Shown here piece after piece: positions 54,344-63,686 of a stretch of 64,000 nucleotides of DNA. A program made the position numbers and the translations under genes. Source of the DNA: Bacillus alkalicellulosilyticus. Lineage in GTDB: Bacteria > Bacillota > Bacilli > Bacillales > Bacillaceae_F. The stretch lies in assembly GCF_002019795.1 (NCBI RefSeq), contig NZ_KV917381.1, forward strand, positions 3,442,068 through 3,506,067. The letters are read 5' to 3'. The notes beneath the pieces are model-generated. The model had not been told where the DNA came from and did not search any database. It saw only the letters and a list, made by a program, of their open reading frames with translations. The first letter of the stretch is position 1, and each line of letters begins with the position of its first letter.

Positions 54344-55285
54344 ATGAACAAGAAACTTGGTTTTATTGGCGCACTTATGCTAACACTTGCACTACTTCTT
54401 TCAGCATGTGGTAATGATGTTGAAGATGTCACTGTTTTAACAGGTGGTGAGCAAGGGGTTTACTTCCCGCTTGGAGTAGCATTAGCAAACAATATTATTA
54501 ACGAACATGTTGATGGTGTTGAGGCTTCTCCTTTCACATCAGGTGCATCTGTTGCGAACATTAATGATTTAGTTGATGGTCAAGGCGATATTGCACTAGT
54601 TCAAAATGATATGGCTTACTATGCAATCAATGGAATTGGACCATTTGACGAAGCGTTAACAGGATTCCAAGGAATTGCAACACTTTATCCTGAAGTCGTT
54701 CAAATTATTACATCTGCTGACAGCGGAATTGAAACGGTGGAAGATTTAGTTGGTAAACGAGTCGCTGTTGGTGATATCGGTTCAGGAGCAGAAGCAAACG
54801 CTAACCAAATCCTTGCTGCTCATGGCCTTTCTTATGATGATATCGATGAAGAATACATGGCTTTTGGTGATGCATCAGCAAATATTCAAGATGGTAATAT
54901 CGATGCAGCCTTTATTACAGGTGGATTACCAACTGGAGCAGTTGAGGCACTAAGAGCAACAACAGATATTCGTTTAGTTTCTATTAATCCAGATAAAATT
55001 GCTGAACTTGAAGCTGAATATCCATACTATACATCATATACTGTTGAATCTGATGTATATGGTACAGATGCTGATGCTACGACTGTTGCCGTACTTGCTA
55101 TGTTAATCGTACGCTCAGATCTATCTGAAGACTTAGTATATGACATTACAAGTGCTATGTTCTCTAATACTGAACAATTCTCTAATGCACATCAACAAGG
55201 AACAAACATAACGTTAGATACAGCTTTAGATGGCATGTCTATTGATGTGCATCCTGGTGCTCAGCGTTTCTACGATGAGCAGTAA
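54344..55285 (+). CDS. TAXI-family TRAP solute-binding lipoprotein
   Basis: A 313-residue lipoprotein (lipobox LLSAC, Cys at about 22) of the TRAP-associated extracytoplasmic immunogenic protein (TAXI) family. VLTGGEQGVYFPLG (about 31-44) is the family start, and VGKRVAVGDIGSGAEANANQIL (about 138-160) lies in the binding domain. It captures an organic acid or amino acid, often glutamate or dicarboxylates, for the permease downstream. The mature protein is strongly acidic, as in alkaliphile or halophile surface proteins. Confidence 0.92.
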   Translation: MNKKLGFIGALMLTLALLLSACGNDVEDVTVLTGGEQGVYFPLGVALANNIINEHVDGVEASPFTSGASVANINDLVDGQGDIALVQNDMAYYAINGIGPFDEALTGFQGIATLYPEVVQIITSADSGIETVEDLVGKRVAVGDIGSGAEANANQILAAHGLSYDDIDEEYMAFGDASANIQDGNIDAAFITGGLPTGAVEALRATTDIRLVSINPDKIAELEAEYPYYTSYTVESDVYGTDADATTVAVLAMLIVRSDLSEDLVYDITSAMFSNTEQFSNAHQQGTNITLDTALDGMSIDVHPGAQRFYDEQ

Positions 55286-55793
55286 TCACTTTTCTTTTGT
55301 AAGGAAAGGAAATAAAAAGGTATTGCTATCAAGCAATACCTTTTTGTTCCTTCTATTCCTAGTTTTCATGGCACTTATCATAACCTACTTTTTTACTAAA
55401 GAAGAACATTATTATCTTCAACTTTACTTACTAAAGGATGAAAAGGTGTATTGGGAAACACCAATACAAGAAGGTGATTGGTTTTCACTAGAATATATCC
55501 ATTCCGTTGAAAAATCACTTGTAAAAGAAAAATATAAGATTAACGAAAACAATCAAATCATCGCGATGGAAAGCTGGACTAAATCGTTTGGTGCTGGGCT
55601 TCCAACATACTCTGATGATATGGAATTAATAGATGGATTTTTTGTAATGCGAAACGAACATCAGGTTGATTTTTTGAATATTAAACCGTCTCGCCTTCAT
55701 GACCATTTTTTCTACTTTGGAGAAGAGGCGATAGAATTATCAAGTGATGAGTTAAATCGAGAGTATATTAGACTACACGTTGTAAAAAAATAA
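55275..55793 (+). CDS. DUF1850-type protein of the TRAP operon
   Basis: A 172-residue protein with one N-terminal membrane helix (about 18-36) and an outer beta-rich domain with LEYIHSVEKSLVKEKYKI (about 76-93) and FGAGLPTYSDDMELIDGFF, the DUF1850 pattern. DUF1850 genes regularly accompany TAXI-TRAP systems. ATG 55275 overlaps the binding-protein gene by 11 bases and has no ribosome site, so it relies on coupling; a later in-frame TTG at 55323 is possible. Its role in transport is unknown. Confidence 0.75.
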   Translation: MSSNHFSFVRKGNKKVLLSSNTFLFLLFLVFMALIITYFFTKEEHYYLQLYLLKDEKVYWETPIQEGDWFSLEYIHSVEKSLVKEKYKINENNQIIAMESWTKSFGAGLPTYSDDMELIDGFFVMRNEHQVDFLNIKPSRLHDHFFYFGEEAIELSSDELNREYIRLHVVKK

Positions 55794-55844
55794 AAACTCG
55801 TAAAAATCGGTATCTTCACTACATCATAAGGAGTTGAAAACAAT

Positions 55845-58022
55845 ATGTCCAATAAAGAAAAAGGTTTGAACAAACCAGAAGAGATAAGCTATGAGCTAGA
55901 TCCTGAACTAGACGAGAAGTTAATGGGCCTAAGCGGCAGTGACCGCTCCGTACGCGGTTGGATGGCTTTACTTATCTTTATCATCACCATTATGATGTCG
56001 CTATATCACCTTTATACGGCTGGGTTTGGTTTGATGCCTGGAATCGGTACAAGGGCACATATGATTGTCCATTTAACCTTTGGACTAGCTTTAGTCTATT
56101 TGATTTTCCCTGTAAAAAAAGGCCTTGGGCAACAATCAATTGCCTGGTATGACTTTGCAATCGCTTTGATATTAGTATTTATTGGTTTTTACTTATATGC
56201 AAATCAGACATCCCCTTCTGTTCTTTCTGGTCGAATGACGTTGACTGATACTCTAGTAGGTATTGCTCTTATTGTATTACTTTTAGAAGCTACTAGAAGG
56301 GTCGTTGGGAAACCATTAGTGATTATTGCTGGGGTTTTCATTGCTTATTTTTTCTTAGGCGGTTTTCTCCCTTCACCATTTAGACATACAAGGGCAAATT
56401 TTGATTCATTTATTTATGAAATGAGCTATACCGGGTCAGGGATTTTTAGTACACCGTTATCCGTTTCAGCTAACTTTGTCTTCATCTTCATTTTATTTGG
56501 AGCGATATTAGAAGCTACAGGTGCTGGAAAAATGTTTATTGACCTTGCCTTACGCGCGTTTGGTAAATATAAAGGTGGTCCAGCAAAAGCAGCTGTTGTA
56601 TCGTCCGGTATGCTTGGTTCTATCTCTGGTAGTTCAGTTGCCAATGCTGTTACAACAGGAACCTTCACGATACCATTAATGAAAAAAGTAGGCTTTAAAC
56701 CTAAAGTCGCTGGTGGTATAGAAGTTGCCTCTTCTTCAAGTGGTCAATTATTGCCGCCTGTAATGGGGGCTGCTGCTTTCTTAATGATTGAATATACCCC
56801 ATATTCATATGCAGAAATTATTAAATCAGCCGCTATCCCAGCAATTCTAAGTTACGTTGCTATTTTATTTATGGTTCATCTAGAAGCTTCAAAAAACAAT
56901 ATATCTGGTTTAGCAAAGGAAAGTCTCGTTTCATTTCGAAAAACAATGATTCAACACGGGTATTTGATATTACCAGTGATAACGTTAGTCTATTTCTTAG
57001 TTATCGGTCGAACCGTGCCAAGTGCTGCCTTCTTTGCGATAGTCATTCTATTAACTCTTGCCGTACTCACTCACCGAATTCGTGAAAAAGTCGGTAGTGG
57101 AATATTAATAGCAGTTCTCATAGCTGCCTTCTCTTACTTCTTACATTTTCAGTTCGGGTGGAGAATTGAAATCACAGCTATGATTGTTATCGGCTTTTTT
57201 GTTTCCCTGTTTTTTGTGCTTATGCAAAAAGCATTTAAAATCGATGCTGCTCCAATTCGCTTTGGCATGAAAGAACTCCTTGGTGGTTTCGAATTAGCTG
57301 CACGAAATGCACTAACGGTTGTTGTCGCGTGTGCTACAGCAGGGATTTTAATTGGTGTCATTAACTTAACTGGTCTCTCTGCGAAAATACCTGTTATTAT
57401 CGTGAACTTCGCTGGAGATAATTTATATTTAGCGTTGGCATTTACATTAGTGGCTTGTTTAATTTTAGGGTTGGGTCTCCCAACAACAGCTACCTATGTT
57501 ATTTTAGCAGCGATTGTTGCTCCTGCTCTTGTACAAATGGGTGTACCTATTATGGCAGCTCACCTTTTTGTCCTTTATTACGGGATACTGGCTGATGATA
57601 CGCCACCGATTAATTTACCGGCATATGCGGTATCAGGTATCGCTAAGTCAGAACCAATAGCAACCGGAATTCAAGGCTTTAAATATGATTCAGGGGCATT
57701 ACTCTTACCTTTCGTCTTTGCAACGAATACGGTGATTTTGTTACTTCCTGAAAATGCCGGTATTTATTCTTGGCCTGTCATTGCACAAAACATATTTACT
57801 GCTTTAATCGGGATTATTGCCTTTGCGATGTTCATCCAAAACTTCTTATTCGTTCACTTCCGTATTTACGAACGTTTATTAGCATTAGGCTCAGCTTTGG
57901 TATTAATCCATGGCTCCCTTGCCACTGATATTATCGGTATCAGCGGGGTTATCCTATTAATTGTTCTTCAATATCTTCGCAAAAGAAAAGATAACGAAGA
58001 TAAAATGGTGGCAACCACATAA
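55845..58022 (+). CDS. Fused TRAP transporter permease (TAXI type)
   Basis: A 725-residue membrane protein with about 17-19 helices that combines the small (DctQ-like) and large (DctM-like) TRAP subunits, as usual for TAXI systems. Landmarks: SSGMLGSISGSSVANAVTTG (about 255-275), EVASSSSGQLLPPVMGAAAF (about 290-310) and GLGLPTTATYVILAAIVAPAL (about 542-562). It is the last gene of the operon, followed by a strong terminator. It would import the ligand bound by the lipoprotein with sodium or protons. Confidence 0.93.
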   Translation: MSNKEKGLNKPEEISYELDPELDEKLMGLSGSDRSVRGWMALLIFIITIMMSLYHLYTAGFGLMPGIGTRAHMIVHLTFGLALVYLIFPVKKGLGQQSIAWYDFAIALILVFIGFYLYANQTSPSVLSGRMTLTDTLVGIALIVLLLEATRRVVGKPLVIIAGVFIAYFFLGGFLPSPFRHTRANFDSFIYEMSYTGSGIFSTPLSVSANFVFIFILFGAILEATGAGKMFIDLALRAFGKYKGGPAKAAVVSSGMLGSISGSSVANAVTTGTFTIPLMKKVGFKPKVAGGIEVASSSSGQLLPPVMGAAAFLMIEYTPYSYAEIIKSAAIPAILSYVAILFMVHLEASKNNISGLAKESLVSFRKTMIQHGYLILPVITLVYFLVIGRTVPSAAFFAIVILLTLAVLTHRIREKVGSGILIAVLIAAFSYFLHFQFGWRIEITAMIVIGFFVSLFFVLMQKAFKIDAAPIRFGMKELLGGFELAARNALTVVVACATAGILIGVINLTGLSAKIPVIIVNFAGDNLYLALAFTLVACLILGLGLPTTATYVILAAIVAPALVQMGVPIMAAHLFVLYYGILADDTPPINLPAYAVSGIAKSEPIATGIQGFKYDSGALLLPFVFATNTVILLLPENAGIYSWPVIAQNIFTALIGIIAFAMFIQNFLFVHFRIYERLLALGSALVLIHGSLATDIIGISGVILLIVLQYLRKRKDNEDKMVATT

Positions 58023-58062
58023 GAAAGAACGGATATGAATAACTTTTAACTTTACCTAAATT

Positions 58063-58106
58063 AAAAAGGAGTACGGAAAGCATTACGCTTTTTCGTACTC
58101 CTTTTT
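58063..58106. terminator. Bidirectional terminator, TRAP operon / TraB gene
   Basis: AAAAAGGAGTACG (58063-58075) pairs with CGTACTCCTTTTT (58094-58106), with an inner AAAGC/GCTTT stem. Both strands end in T runs. Confidence 0.9.
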
Positions 58107-58109
58107 TAA

Positions 58110-59276
58110 TTAAAAGATTTGAATAAATCGACGAACGACATCCGCTCCACCAATAATAGTACCTAGTGTACTACCAATATTGGTCAAAACAACGACAAGT
58201 AAAATACGTGTAACTTGATTGCTCCAAAATCCTTTTACCGTGTATACATCATCTGCTAGTTTCTCAAAGTCTGCAACTTTCGGGCGTCTTATGTAGGCTT
58301 CCATAATCCCCGCAAACCAACCGGCTGCTAAAAGCGGATACAATGAACTAAACGGTGCTACAACGAAAGCCACAATAATTGAAACCGGATGTCCAAAGGC
58401 AATCAGAGCACCAAGAGCAGCAAAAGCACCATTCCATAAAATCCAACTTAAAGAAAGGTTCACACCCACGCTTGGATTCGCATAAAACGTATAGCCGATT
58501 ATGCCTAAAATAAGGATTGGGATAATCCATGCCAACAGTGTTGGCGCAATCGATTTTTTAGGGATTGTAGAGATCGCTTCAAGATCATGCTCTTTTTTGA
58601 TTTCTTCTTTAATTCCAGGAACATGAGCTGCACCAAGAACAGCCACTACTTTATTTCCTGGAGCTTCTTTAATTTTTTGTGATAAATATTGGTCACGCTC
58701 ATCAATGAGTGGTGTTTTTAACCTTGGAAAAGAAACGGTAATATCCTCTAGCATTGAGTTAAGCATATCTTGAGATTTCATCTTTTCCAATTCTTCTTCT
58801 GAGATTTCTTCTTTATTAAAAATACTAAATATAAGCTCATACATCAGCTTGGCCTTACCCCAAACCCCGATGCCATTCCATATCCGAGCAAAGGTAATTT
58901 GAATGTTTCTATCCGCTAATACAAGTTCTGCCCCTACTGCTTCGGCAGATTCAATCCCTTGAATCATTTCTTGACCTGGCTTAATATCAAACTGCTTGGC
59001 CACTCTTTTTTGAAAGGAAGAAATGACTAGGTTCATTAAAAGAAGAGTCGCTTTCTTTTCTTTAATGACGTTAAAGATATCCATGTCCTTCCAACGGTTT
59101 CCGTCTGTAATCGCTTTATACCTCTGTTCATCTAATTCAATACAAACAGAATCAGGTTTTTCTGCTTCAATTACTTGTTTCACTTGTTCTGCACTTTGCC
59201 TCGACACATGTGCTGTTCCGATAAGGATAATCTCCTTACCATCTAATGAGATTCTTGTAATGTTTTGTTCAGACAT
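58110..59276 (-). CDS. TraB/PrgY-family membrane protein
   Basis: A 388-residue protein of the TraB family (named for enterococcal pheromone shutdown). The N-terminal domain has IILIGTAHVSRQSAEQV (about 15-31) and GAAHVPGIKEEI (about 214-225), the two conserved GxxH-type motifs that suggest a metal-dependent hydrolase. Four or five membrane helices form the C-terminus (about 245-388). The substrate is unknown; peptide processing is an inference from the family. It has an AAGGAAGG site and stands alone. Confidence 0.85.
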   Translation of the reverse strand: MSEQNITRISLDGKEIILIGTAHVSRQSAEQVKQVIEAEKPDSVCIELDEQRYKAITDGNRWKDMDIFNVIKEKKATLLLMNLVISSFQKRVAKQFDIKPGQEMIQGIESAEAVGAELVLADRNIQITFARIWNGIGVWGKAKLMYELIFSIFNKEEISEEELEKMKSQDMLNSMLEDITVSFPRLKTPLIDERDQYLSQKIKEAPGNKVVAVLGAAHVPGIKEEIKKEHDLEAISTIPKKSIAPTLLAWIIPILILGIIGYTFYANPSVGVNLSLSWILWNGAFAALGALIAFGHPVSIIVAFVVAPFSSLYPLLAAGWFAGIMEAYIRRPKVADFEKLADDVYTVKGFWSNQVTRILLVVVLTNIGSTLGTIIGGADVVRRFIQIF

Positions 59277-59369
59277 AAATTACCTTCCTTTTAACGTCCT
59301 TTTCCTATAATAATGAGGTAAAAATGGAAATATTTCAATGATTAATTAATTTAGTGAGTGACTCTTCTC

Positions 59370-59575
59370 TTTGCGGTACTGATTCTTCATCTCTCCCTTT
59401 GGGCTCGGGACCGCTTCTTTATCTATATCTTTTTTCTCTCCCAATATCCACTTTGCTCATGCTTTTCGGTAGTGTATCTCCACCTTCTCTACCGATTTCC
59501 ACGCCGCTCACGCTTTTCGGTAGAGTATCTCCACTTTCACTACCGATTTGCACACGTCCTCGACGTTTACCATAC
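59370..59575 (+). repeat. Tandem hairpin units of about 51 bp, CGGTAG type
   Basis: TTTTCGGTAG starts units at 59463 and 59514 (51-bp step). Each runs to CTACCGATTT about 30 bases later, so CGGTAG pairs with CTACCG. A more diverged unit precedes (GCGGT at 59373 with ACCGC at about 59410). The strand is pyrimidine-rich. Overall design is like the CGGAC arrays but with a different stem sequence. It fills the 59277-59612 gap. Confidence 0.7.
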
Positions 59576-59592
59576 AGTAGTGATTTCTCCAT

Positions 59593-59643
59593 GAAAAAAC
59601 CAGATATTCCGCTTAAACTTGCTCCCGGGATTTATCTGGTTTT
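59593..59643 (-). terminator. Terminator overlapping the end of the glycerate kinase gene
   Basis: AAAACCAGATA (59596-59606) pairs with TATCTGGTTTT (59633-59643), followed by T on the minus strand. The right arm lies inside the last codons of the kinase gene. Confidence 0.7.
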
Positions 59644-60776
59644 GTATCATTATAAAACATGACTTCAACTATATTTTCTATTTGGTCAGTTACCCAATCT
59701 GGCGTATGTTGAAAGGCCTTTTCTAACGAGCAAGGCTCTTTGATAATTGAAAAAGCAGATAAAACCCCTAGTTCCTTAAGCTCCCGATGTGATAAAGCGA
59801 GTTGACCACAAAGGGCTATGACCGGCACTCCAATCCCCTTAGCCATCCTACCTACACCCATAACTACTTTTCCACTTAGTGTTTGCTGGTCTAGCTTTCC
59901 CTCACCTGTAATAATTAAATCAGCTGCTTTTATTTTATTCTTGAAATTCACTTCATTTAAAAAAATGTCAATTCCAGACTCGATCCGCGCCCCTAAAAAT
60001 GCGACCAATGCGGCACCTAACCCTCCTGCAGCGCCACCACCAGATATGGATTGAAGGTCGATTGCTTTTTGCTTTTTAACCACTTCTGCAAGATGATGTA
60101 GATTAGCATCTAGCAACGCAACCATTTCGGGAGTAGCTCCCTTTTGTGGCCCAAACACACTGGATGCTCCTTCCATTCCACATAATGGGTTTGTTACATC
60201 GCTTGCCACAATAAAAGTAGATTCATAAATTCGTTGGTCTATATGTTGCTCATCGATATAAAGAAGCTTTGATAATGCTCCTCCACCTTCTGGAATAGGA
60301 TTATGCTTTTCATCATAAAACTCCATACCTAACGCTCGTAGCATCCCCATTCCAGCATCATTAGTCGCACTTCCTCCAAGTCCAATAATGAACCTACGAA
60401 AGCCTTTATCTAATGCTGCTTTGATTAATTGACCTGTTCCATAACTCGAAGCAAGTAAAGGATTTCGTTCCTCGTCAGTTAGAAGAGGTAGACCTGAGGC
60501 TTGAGCCATTTCCACTACGACGGTTTCATTATCGCCTAACACACCATATGAAGCCATTCTTGGCCGTCCAAGTGGGTCATCCGCTTCAGTTGAATGAATC
60601 ATGCCGGATGTCGCATGAATCAGATTTTGCATCGTTCCTTCCCCGCCATCTGCAAGTGGGATTTCAATTACTTCAGCATCCGGCAGCACACGAAGAATCC
60701 CCTGTTTTATCACGCAACAAAGCTCTGGAGCTGAAAGAGAACCTTTAAATGAATCAGGGGCAACGATAATTTTCAC
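59613..60776 (-). CDS. Glycerate kinase (GarK/GlxK type I)
   Basis: A 387-residue kinase that phosphorylates D-glycerate, to 2-phosphoglycerate in the GarK class. The N-terminus KIIVAPDSFKGSLSA (about 2-16), IIGLGGSATNDAGMGML (about 128-144) and ITGEGKLDQQTLSGK (about 285-299) are family signatures. It lies 11 bases after the dehydrogenase gene. The chain hydroxypyruvate or glyoxylate to glycerate to phosphoglycerate fits the gene pair. Confidence 0.93.
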   Translation of the reverse strand: MKIIVAPDSFKGSLSAPELCCVIKQGILRVLPDAEVIEIPLADGGEGTMQNLIHATSGMIHSTEADDPLGRPRMASYGVLGDNETVVVEMAQASGLPLLTDEERNPLLASSYGTGQLIKAALDKGFRRFIIGLGGSATNDAGMGMLRALGMEFYDEKHNPIPEGGGALSKLLYIDEQHIDQRIYESTFIVASDVTNPLCGMEGASSVFGPQKGATPEMVALLDANLHHLAEVVKKQKAIDLQSISGGGAAGGLGAALVAFLGARIESGIDIFLNEVNFKNKIKAADLIITGEGKLDQQTLSGKVVMGVGRMAKGIGVPVIALCGQLALSHRELKELGVLSAFSIIKEPCSLEKAFQHTPDWVTDQIENIVEVMFYNDTKPDKSREQV

Positions 60777-60787
60777 TTCAACTCCTC

Positions 60788-61789
60788 CTATTCTTTTACG
60801 CTTTCTGTTATATTTTCACTAAAGTTTGGATTAACGATATACTCTGGTTTCTTTCCTTTTAACAGTTGTACTAAGTTGTCTGTTGCTAAACGTGCCATTT
60901 TCAACCTTGTTTGAATACTCGCACTCCCGATATGAGGTAATGCCACAACCTGTGGTAACTGTAATAACGGATGGTCTAAAGAAACAGGCTCTTCTTCAAA
61001 TACATCTAATCCTGCACCCCAAATTACCCCAGATTGCAAGGAGTCATAGAGCGCTGCTTCATTAACAATCCCCCCACGAGAAGTGTTAATCAAAATCGAA
61101 GTCTTTTTCATAAGGGCTAACTCTCTAGAACTAATGAGATTTTTTGTTTCATGCGTATATGGAGTGAGCAAGACAACATAATCACTTTTACGTAACAGGT
61201 CATCAAACTCGACATATTCAACGTCTAACTCTCGTTCAACATCTGGTTTTCGACTTCGGTTATGGTATAGAATTTTCATTCCAAACCCTTTGGCACGCCT
61301 TGCTACAGCCTCACCAATTCTTCCAAGTCCAACAATGCCAATCGTAGCTCCATGAATGTCTTGACCTGTTAATAGCATCGGAGACCATGTTTTCCAGTTC
61401 CCATCACGCAAGAAGAATTCTGCTTCGAACAGTCTCCTTGCGGTTGCCATTAATAAAGCGAAGGTTAAATCAGCTGTTGTCTCTGTTAAAACACCAGGTG
61501 TGTTTAATACGGCTATCCCTCTTTTAGTTGCAGCCTCAACATCAATATTATTAAAACCGACAGCCATGTTACTGATTACTTTTAACTTGGTTGCTTTTTG
61601 CAATAGAGAATCATCTATCGTTTCAGTTAACAAACAGTATAGTCCATCTATGTCCTTGATGTTCTCTTCTAAAACTTCCTGTGGTACTGGAACATCTTCC
61701 TCCTCCCACATGTTGATGTCACAATGTTGTTCTATTTCATATACTACCTCACTCGGAAGTTTTCGCGTAATATAAACTTTTGGCTTCAC
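60788..61789 (-). CDS. D-2-hydroxyacid dehydrogenase (glyoxylate/hydroxypyruvate reductase)
   Basis: A 333-residue NAD(P)-dependent dehydrogenase. The Rossmann motif is GIVGLGRIGEAVARRAKGFG (about 150-169). The catalytic arginine lies in NTSRGGIVNEAAL, the glutamate in DVFEEEP, and the histidine in LPHIGSAS. It starts at GTG 61789 with GGAGG upstream; the longer frame runs into the permease gene. It would reduce glyoxylate or hydroxypyruvate, or oxidise D-glycerate, next to glycerate kinase and sugar permease genes. Confidence 0.9.
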   Translation of the reverse strand: MKPKVYITRKLPSEVVYEIEQHCDINMWEEEDVPVPQEVLEENIKDIDGLYCLLTETIDDSLLQKATKLKVISNMAVGFNNIDVEAATKRGIAVLNTPGVLTETTADLTFALLMATARRLFEAEFFLRDGNWKTWSPMLLTGQDIHGATIGIVGLGRIGEAVARRAKGFGMKILYHNRSRKPDVERELDVEYVEFDDLLRKSDYVVLLTPYTHETKNLISSRELALMKKTSILINTSRGGIVNEAALYDSLQSGVIWGAGLDVFEEEPVSLDHPLLQLPQVVALPHIGSASIQTRLKMARLATDNLVQLLKGKKPEYIVNPNFSENITESVKE

Positions 61790-61812
61790 ACTCTTTCCTC
61801 CTTTCGACTCAT

Positions 61813-62712
61813 TTATCCTTTGACACCACCAGTTGTAATTCCTTCTATTAGATATCTTTGGAAGAAGATAAAAATCGCGAATAGAGGAATTAAAGATAGA
61901 GTCGACATTGCAAACAGAGCTCCCCAAGAGCTTTGTCCCATCGCATCTAAGAACATACGTAACCCTAAGGCGACTGTATATAGACGAATATCACTAATGT
62001 ATAAAAGTTGACCAAAGAAATCATTCCACGTCCAGATAAACGTAAAAATCATAGTTGTAATAACAGCTGGTAAGGCAAGTGGCATGATTAAATACCAATA
62101 TACTCTTATCGGCCCACATCCATCGATTTCTGCAGCTTGTTCAAGTTCTCTAGGAATCGAACGGATAAACTGAACCATGAGAAAGATAAAGAACCCTTCA
62201 ACGGCCAAGAATTTAGGAAGTACTAATGGCCAATACGTATTGATCCAATCTAGCTGATTAAAAATAATATATTGCGGTATGATGGTTACGTGAAACGGAA
62301 GCATTAACGTGACCAACATAATCGCAAAAAATACTTTACGAAAAGTAAAATCAAGTCTAGCAAAAGCATAGGCTGCCATCGAGCAAGCGATGACGTTTCC
62401 GATAATACACATAGTCACTAAGAAAAACGTATTTACGAAAAACGTTCCAAATGTGACACCAGATAACCCAGACCACCCTTGAATATAATTCTCAAACGTA
62501 ACCTTCGTTGGTAAAAAGGAAACTTGAGAAAAAATTTCGGTTTGAACTTTAAATGAGCTACTTACCATCCACAATAACGGGTAAAGCATAATAATCCCTA
62601 ATACGATAATAAAGATATGGAGGAAGATTTGTTTTCGATTTTTTCGATTTATAAAGAAGCGTGGCTTTTTTTCTGCATTTACTTTTTTTATCGTCGATAC
62701 ATTGCTTTCCAT
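61813..62712 (-). CDS. Sugar ABC transporter permease, MalG type
   Basis: A 299-residue permease with six helices of the carbohydrate ABC (CUT1) family. The EAA loop is ELEQAAEIDGCGPIRVYWYLIMPLALP (about 188-214). ATG 62712 has GAGGTGAG upstream, 10 bases after the stop of the partner permease. Substrate specificity is not readable; the linked glycerate genes hint at a glycerate-containing or related sugar derivative. Confidence 0.92.
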   Translation of the reverse strand: MESNVSTIKKVNAEKKPRFFINRKNRKQIFLHIFIIVLGIIMLYPLLWMVSSSFKVQTEIFSQVSFLPTKVTFENYIQGWSGLSGVTFGTFFVNTFFLVTMCIIGNVIACSMAAYAFARLDFTFRKVFFAIMLVTLMLPFHVTIIPQYIIFNQLDWINTYWPLVLPKFLAVEGFFIFLMVQFIRSIPRELEQAAEIDGCGPIRVYWYLIMPLALPAVITTMIFTFIWTWNDFFGQLLYISDIRLYTVALGLRMFLDAMGQSSWGALFAMSTLSLIPLFAIFIFFQRYLIEGITTGGVKG

Positions 62713-62722
62713 ACTCTCACCT

Positions 62723-63613
62723 CTAATCCTGATAGTAGACCCATTTTTTCGCTGATAAAAACACAAGCGCCGTTATTAAAGCAATCGTTAGTAATAAAAT
62801 CCACGCCATTGCCGAAGCATAACCCATTTGGAAATGCGTGAAGCCTTTTTGATATAAATAGAGTGTATAGAACAACGTAGAATCTAATGGTCCACCACTG
62901 CCACCACTTACAATATAAGCCGGGGTAAACGCTTGGAACGCAGAAATGATTTGCATGATTAGGTTAAAAAAGATGATAGGAGTAATTAACGGAAGTGTGA
63001 TTTTAAAGAACTGCTTTGCTGCATTTGCTCCGTCAATTTTGGCAGATTCATAAAGTTCTGTTGGAACTTGTTTCAATCCAGCTAAGAAAATAACCATTGG
63101 TGCTCCAAATTGCCATATTGTTAAAATAATGAGAGTATAGAGGGCCGTATCAGGTGAAGATATCCAGTTCATCCCCTGTACTCCAAACATACCTAATACA
63201 TTATTTACAAGTCCTTCTCCTCCAAATATTTGGCGCCATAGTAAAGCAATCGCAACACTCCCTCCGAATAAGGAAGGCACATAGTAAATTGCTCGATACA
63301 CTTTTAAGCCACGTAACCCACGGTTTAATAATAAAGCGATCGATAATGCAAAGAGCAGCTGTAATGGGACTCCTAAAAACACATATTTTAACGTGACCTC
63401 GACACTGTTTCTCCATTTATGGTCGTTGAACATGTTTACATAATTTGAAATACCAATCCAATTAGGAGAAGAAAACATATCATAGCTTGTAAAAGATAAA
63501 TACAGAGAAGCCCCCATTGGAACCGCACTTAATGTAAATAATCCAATGAGCCAAGGGGCTAAGAACATATAACCAACGGCATTGTGCTTCCGGCGTTTTT
63601 TCAAAGTTTGCAT
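62723..63613 (-). CDS. Sugar ABC transporter permease, MalF type
   Basis: A 296-residue CUT1 permease with six helices. It starts MQTLKKRRKHNAVGYMFLAPW, and the EAA loop is ELYESAKIDGANAAKQFFKITLPLITP (about 195-221). AAGGAGCT precedes the ATG. It is separated from the binding-protein gene by a hairpin, the common arrangement that lowers permease expression relative to the binding protein. Confidence 0.93.
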   Translation of the reverse strand: MQTLKKRRKHNAVGYMFLAPWLIGLFTLSAVPMGASLYLSFTSYDMFSSPNWIGISNYVNMFNDHKWRNSVEVTLKYVFLGVPLQLLFALSIALLLNRGLRGLKVYRAIYYVPSLFGGSVAIALLWRQIFGGEGLVNNVLGMFGVQGMNWISSPDTALYTLIILTIWQFGAPMVIFLAGLKQVPTELYESAKIDGANAAKQFFKITLPLITPIIFFNLIMQIISAFQAFTPAYIVSGGSGGPLDSTLFYTLYLYQKGFTHFQMGYASAMAWILLLTIALITALVFLSAKKWVYYQD

Positions 63614-63635
63614 AACGTTAGCTCCTTATTGTAAT

Positions 63636-63669
63636 CGAATGGAAGAAAGCAATTCCTTTCTTCCATTCG
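63636..63669 (-). terminator. Intercistronic hairpin
   Basis: CGAATGGAAGAAAG (63636-63649) pairs perfectly with CTTTCTTCCATTCG (63656-63669). It lies between the binding-protein and permease genes and has no long T run, so it is likely an mRNA stabiliser or partial terminator. Confidence 0.75.
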
Positions 63670-63686
63670 AATGTGTGATGTATTTC

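Noticed and set aside
59354-59662. Open frames of 78-102 codons
   Set aside because: They translate the CGGTAG-type repeat and run into the opposite glycerate kinase gene.
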